The notes beneath the pieces are model-generated. The model had not been told where the DNA came from, did not search any database, and saw only the letters and a program-made list of their open reading frames with translations. A program made the position numbers and the translations under genes. Below are positions 61,433-64,000 of a stretch of 64,000 nt of DNA, in pieces. The stretch lies in contig JALDRG010000003.1 of assembly GCA_031315995.1 (NCBI GenBank), positions 62,001 through 126,000 on the forward strand. Reading direction: 5' to 3'. Numbering within the stretch: position 1 is the stretch's first letter; each line of letters opens with the position of its first letter. The DNA is from Nitrospira sp. GTDB taxonomy: Bacteria > Nitrospirota > Nitrospiria > Nitrospirales > Nitrospiraceae.

Positions 61433-62263
61433 ATGCTGATCGATTGGTTCACCGTCGGTGCCCAGGTGCTGAACTTTCTCCTCCTGGTATGGCTGATGAA
61501 GCGCTTTTTGTATAAGCCCATCCTCCAGGCCATCGATGAGCGGGAGAAGCGGATCGCCGCCCAAGTCGCGGACGCCCATACAATCAAGGCCGAAGCCCAG
61601 AGAGAGCGGGACGAGTTCCGGCAGAAGAACGAATCGTTCGATCAGAAGCGCGCTGCCCTCTTGAACAAAGCCATGGACGAAACCAACGCCGAACGTCACC
61701 GCCTTCTCGACGAGGCGCGGCAGGAGGCGGACAGCGCACGCGCCAAGTGGCAGGAAACATTGCGCGGCGAGCACCAGAATTTGAAACAAGACCTCACCGG
61801 TCGAGCGGGGGAGGAAGTCTTTTCAATTGCGCGAAAGACGCTGGCTGATCTTGCCACAACCGCTCTCGAAGAACGTGTCGGCGAGGTATTTATACGCCGC
61901 TTGCGAGCGATGGACGGCCGGACAAGGGACGAACTCGCGGCCACGCTTCGCACCGCGTCTACTCCCGCTGTAGTTCGCAGCGCCTTTGACTTGCCGGCGG
62001 AGCAACGCGCGGCGATACAGCATGCGCTGAACGAAACCTTCTCCGCCGACATTCGCCTGCAGTTCGAGATCAGGCCGGAGCTGGTCAGCGGGATCGAACT
62101 CATCACGAACGGACATAAGCTGGCATGGAGTATCGCAGATTATCTGGCATCGCTGGAACAGCGCCTCGGGGAGCTTCTCAAAGAGAAGGATCAGACTGAT
62201 GCCACCGTTGAGCCTGCGCTCAACCAGAACGGCGAATCGCAGGCTCACACAACGACCCCATGA
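61433..62263 (+). CDS. atpF: N-type ATPase b subunit with delta-like C-terminus
   Basis: 276 aa. The single N-terminal helix ([21 protein letters not shown]) and charged coiled coil ([20 protein letters not shown] onward) are typical of b. The C-terminal third (about 170-250) resembles subunit delta: [18 protein letters not shown], then [33 protein letters not shown] parallels the delta D-P-x-LIGGI-x-D-x-S pattern. No separate atpH occurs in this operon, so the fusion probably supplies delta function. Overlaps atpA by 4 bp. Confidence 0.93.
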   Translation: MLIDWFTVGAQVLNFLLLVWLMKRFLYKPILQAIDEREKRIAAQVADAHTIKAEAQRERDEFRQKNESFDQKRAALLNKAMDETNAERHRLLDEARQEADSARAKWQETLRGEHQNLKQDLTGRAGEEVFSIARKTLADLATTALEERVGEVFIRRLRAMDGRTRDELAATLRTASTPAVVRSAFDLPAEQRAAIQHALNETFSADIRLQFEIRPELVSGIELITNGHKLAWSIADYLASLEQRLGELLKEKDQTDATVEPALNQNGESQAHTTTP

Positions 62264-63825
62264 GTATGAACTCCGAGAGCCTCCTGCAGATGTTTGAGAA
62301 TGCGTTGGCCGACATCCGGCATGTACGGGACGCATTCACCCCGACACTGACCCCGAAGGAAGTGGGACAGATCACCAGTGTGACCACGGGCATTGCCAAG
62401 GTGTCAGGCCTCCCCGGCGTGGGATTTGAAGAGGTGCTGAAGTTTCCCGGCAATGTCTATGGCATCGCCTTCAATGTCGACGAAGACGAAATCGGTGCCG
62501 TGCTCCTGGGTGACTATTGGCAGCTGCATGCGGGCGATGAAGTCGAGCGCAGAGGACACGTCATGGACGTGCCGGTATCCGACGGGTTGATCGGGCGAGT
62601 CGTCACTCCTTTGGGACGCCCTCTGGACGGCCGTGGGCCGGTGGCCGCCACCCAGCGACTGCCTATCGAACGGCCCGCACCGTCCATCATGAATCGTGCG
62701 CCCGTCACGGTGCCGTTACAAACCGGCATCAAGGTCATCGATGCGCTCATTCCGATCGGCCGCGGCCAGCGAGAGTTGATCTTGGGCGACCGTCAGACGG
62801 GCAAGACGGCCATTGCGTTGGACACGATCGTGAACCAGCGCGGACAGAATGTGCTGTGCGTCTATTGCGCCATCGGCCAGCGCGCCTCCGGCGTGGCCAA
62901 AGTCGTGGCGTCCCTTCGCGACCATGGCGCGATGGAATACACCATCGTCGTCGTGACGGAAGGCAACGACCCACCGGGACTTTCGTATATCGCGCCGTAT
63001 GCCGCAACCAGTATCGCGGAGTATTTCATGGAGCAAGGACGCGATGTGCTGGTCGTGTATGACGATCTCACCCATCACGCGCGCGCCTATCGCGAATTGT
63101 CCTTACTGTTGCGCCGCCCCCCGGGACGCGAGGCGTTTCCCGGTGACATCTTTTACATCCATTCGCGTCTTCTGGAGCGTGCCACACACTTGGGCAAAGA
63201 ATTCGGCGGCGGCTCGCTGACGGCCCTGCCCATTATCGAAACAGAGGCGCAAAACATCTCCGCCTACATTCCGACCAACCTGATCTCCATCACGGACGGC
63301 CAGATCTATCTCTCTCCCTCGCTCTTCGAATTGGGTGTGTTGCCTGCAGTCGATGTCGGACAATCCGTATCCCGCGTCGGGGGGAAAGCCCAGCGGTCGG
63401 CCTACCGGGCGGTGGCGGGGGATCTGAAGCTGGCCTATGCTCAGTTCGAGGAGTTGGAAACCTTCGCCCGGTTCGGTGCCAGGCTGGACGATGACACTCG
63501 GAAGATCATCGAACACGGTCGGCGAATCCGTGCCTGCCTGAAGCAGCCGGAATTCGCTCCGGTGTCCGTACCCGCCCAAATCGCCATTCTGCTCGCTCTG
63601 ACCGAGGAACTGTTTGACAGTGTGCCGCTGGACCGGATGACGGGCGCCGAGCATGCCGTGCATGAAGCGGCGGCGAACATCCCGGCGGAGGTGTGTGCCC
63701 GATTCGAATCCGCCACAAAATTGAACGACGAAGATCGCCAGACGATTATCGAGATCGCCCGCAGCTCGCTCGCACCGTTCCAACTCCCTACGCCGTCCAA
63801 GGGAACAATCCGGAGAAACTCATGA
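62260..63825 (+). CDS. atpA: N-type ATPase alpha subunit
   Basis: 521-aa alpha subunit. The N-terminal part [21 protein letters not shown] is unlike the F-type alpha at 11549. The P-loop [22 protein letters not shown] and the signature [35 protein letters not shown] are present. Nearly full family length. ATGA overlap with the gamma gene. Confidence 0.95.
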   Translation: MSMNSESLLQMFENALADIRHVRDAFTPTLTPKEVGQITSVTTGIAKVSGLPGVGFEEVLKFPGNVYGIAFNVDEDEIGAVLLGDYWQLHAGDEVERRGHVMDVPVSDGLIGRVVTPLGRPLDGRGPVAATQRLPIERPAPSIMNRAPVTVPLQTGIKVIDALIPIGRGQRELILGDRQTGKTAIALDTIVNQRGQNVLCVYCAIGQRASGVAKVVASLRDHGAMEYTIVVVTEGNDPPGLSYIAPYAATSIAEYFMEQGRDVLVVYDDLTHHARAYRELSLLLRRPPGREAFPGDIFYIHSRLLERATHLGKEFGGGSLTALPIIETEAQNISAYIPTNLISITDGQIYLSPSLFELGVLPAVDVGQSVSRVGGKAQRSAYRAVAGDLKLAYAQFEELETFARFGARLDDDTRKIIEHGRRIRACLKQPEFAPVSVPAQIAILLALTEELFDSVPLDRMTGAEHAVHEAAANIPAEVCARFESATKLNDEDRQTIIEIARSSLAPFQLPTPSKGTIRRNS

Positions 63826-64000
63826 GCGACACCACCCTTAGTCTGCGCCGCAAGATCGGCAATGCCGGAGGTCTCCATTCCGTCGTTCGAACCATGAAAG
63901 CCCTGGCCGCCTCGAACGTCGGACAATACGAGCAATCGGTACGCGCGCTGGCCGACTACTACGGGACCGTGGAGTTAGGATTGAGCGTCTGCCTTCGGGA
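63822..64000 (+). CDS. atpG: N-type ATPase gamma subunit (partial, runs off window end)
   Basis: The start of the gamma subunit: ATG 63822 overlaps the atpA stop (ATGA). It reads [36 protein letters not shown], the N-terminal helix typical of gamma (RRKI, MKALAAS). The last codons are cut by the window edge, so length and C-terminus are unknown. Last expected gene of the atpDCQRBEFAG operon. Confidence 0.93.
   Translation, partial: MSDTTLSLRRKIGNAGGLHSVVRTMKALAASNVGQYEQSVRALADYYGTVELGLSVCLR

Overview
The window is a contiguous piece of a bacterial chromosome of roughly 58-60% G+C. It is densely coded, with no rRNA, recognisable tRNA, insertion sequence, prophage or CRISPR array. Protein content and sequence flavour (a 45-residue L34, two bactofilins beside parAB, a Tll0287-like c-type heme protein, and two rotary ATPases) suggest a Nitrospirota bacterium, probably Nitrospira. 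That placement is an inference from recognised protein style, not from a marker alignment.

Layout. 0-2.8 kb: a ZnuABC-type metal importer. 2.9-8.2 kb: small and unknown genes, two RluD-type pseudouridine synthases, a PilZ-like protein and a periplasmic heme protein. 8.6-13.6 kb (minus strand): F1 ATP synthase genes atpHAGDC, without the membrane subunits. 13.9-24.6 kb (minus strand): the classical origin-proximal block rpmH-rnpA-yidD-yidC-mnmE-mnmG-rsmG-parA-parB, then two bactofilins and mnmA, with two perfect parS sites. dnaA is not in the window. 25.2-33.6 kb (plus strand): an L,D-transpeptidase-fold lipoprotein with a degraded active site, then a tightly coupled sugar-phosphate operon pgi-pgl-glk-rpiA-M1 aminopeptidase. 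33.6-37.8 kb: ybbP-ybbA divergent from tesA. 37.9-41.8 kb: a small membrane protein, a SWIM/coiled-coil protein, a ChaN-like lipoprotein and an unrecognised methyltransferase-like protein. 41.9-46.3 kb: MoxR-DUF58-transglutaminase. 46.4-55.1 kb: a beta-barrel protein, LapA plus TPR protein, an unknown lipoprotein, two proteins sharing a small repeated module, an NhaP-type antiporter and an orphan PstS-like protein. 55.2-57.8 kb: alpha-glucan phosphorylase. 57.9-64.0 kb: an N-type ATPase operon atpDCQRBEFA(G), cut by the window end inside atpG.

How the genes fit together. The minus-strand block joins ribosome and tRNA maturation, membrane insertion, chromosome segregation and ATP synthesis, as expected near a replication origin. 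The 26-34 kb operon would feed glucose and glycogen-derived glucose phosphates into the pentose phosphate and glycolytic pools; the phosphorylase at 55 kb could supply its substrate. The N-ATPase is the most distinctive system. It is a second complete rotary ATPase whose c subunit has carboxylates on both helices, whose b subunit carries a delta-like C-terminus and whose beta subunit has a Pro/Ala/Thr/His-rich tail. An NhaP-type cation/proton antiporter lies 5.3 kb away, so a role in sodium or pH homeostasis is plausible but not shown by sequence alone.
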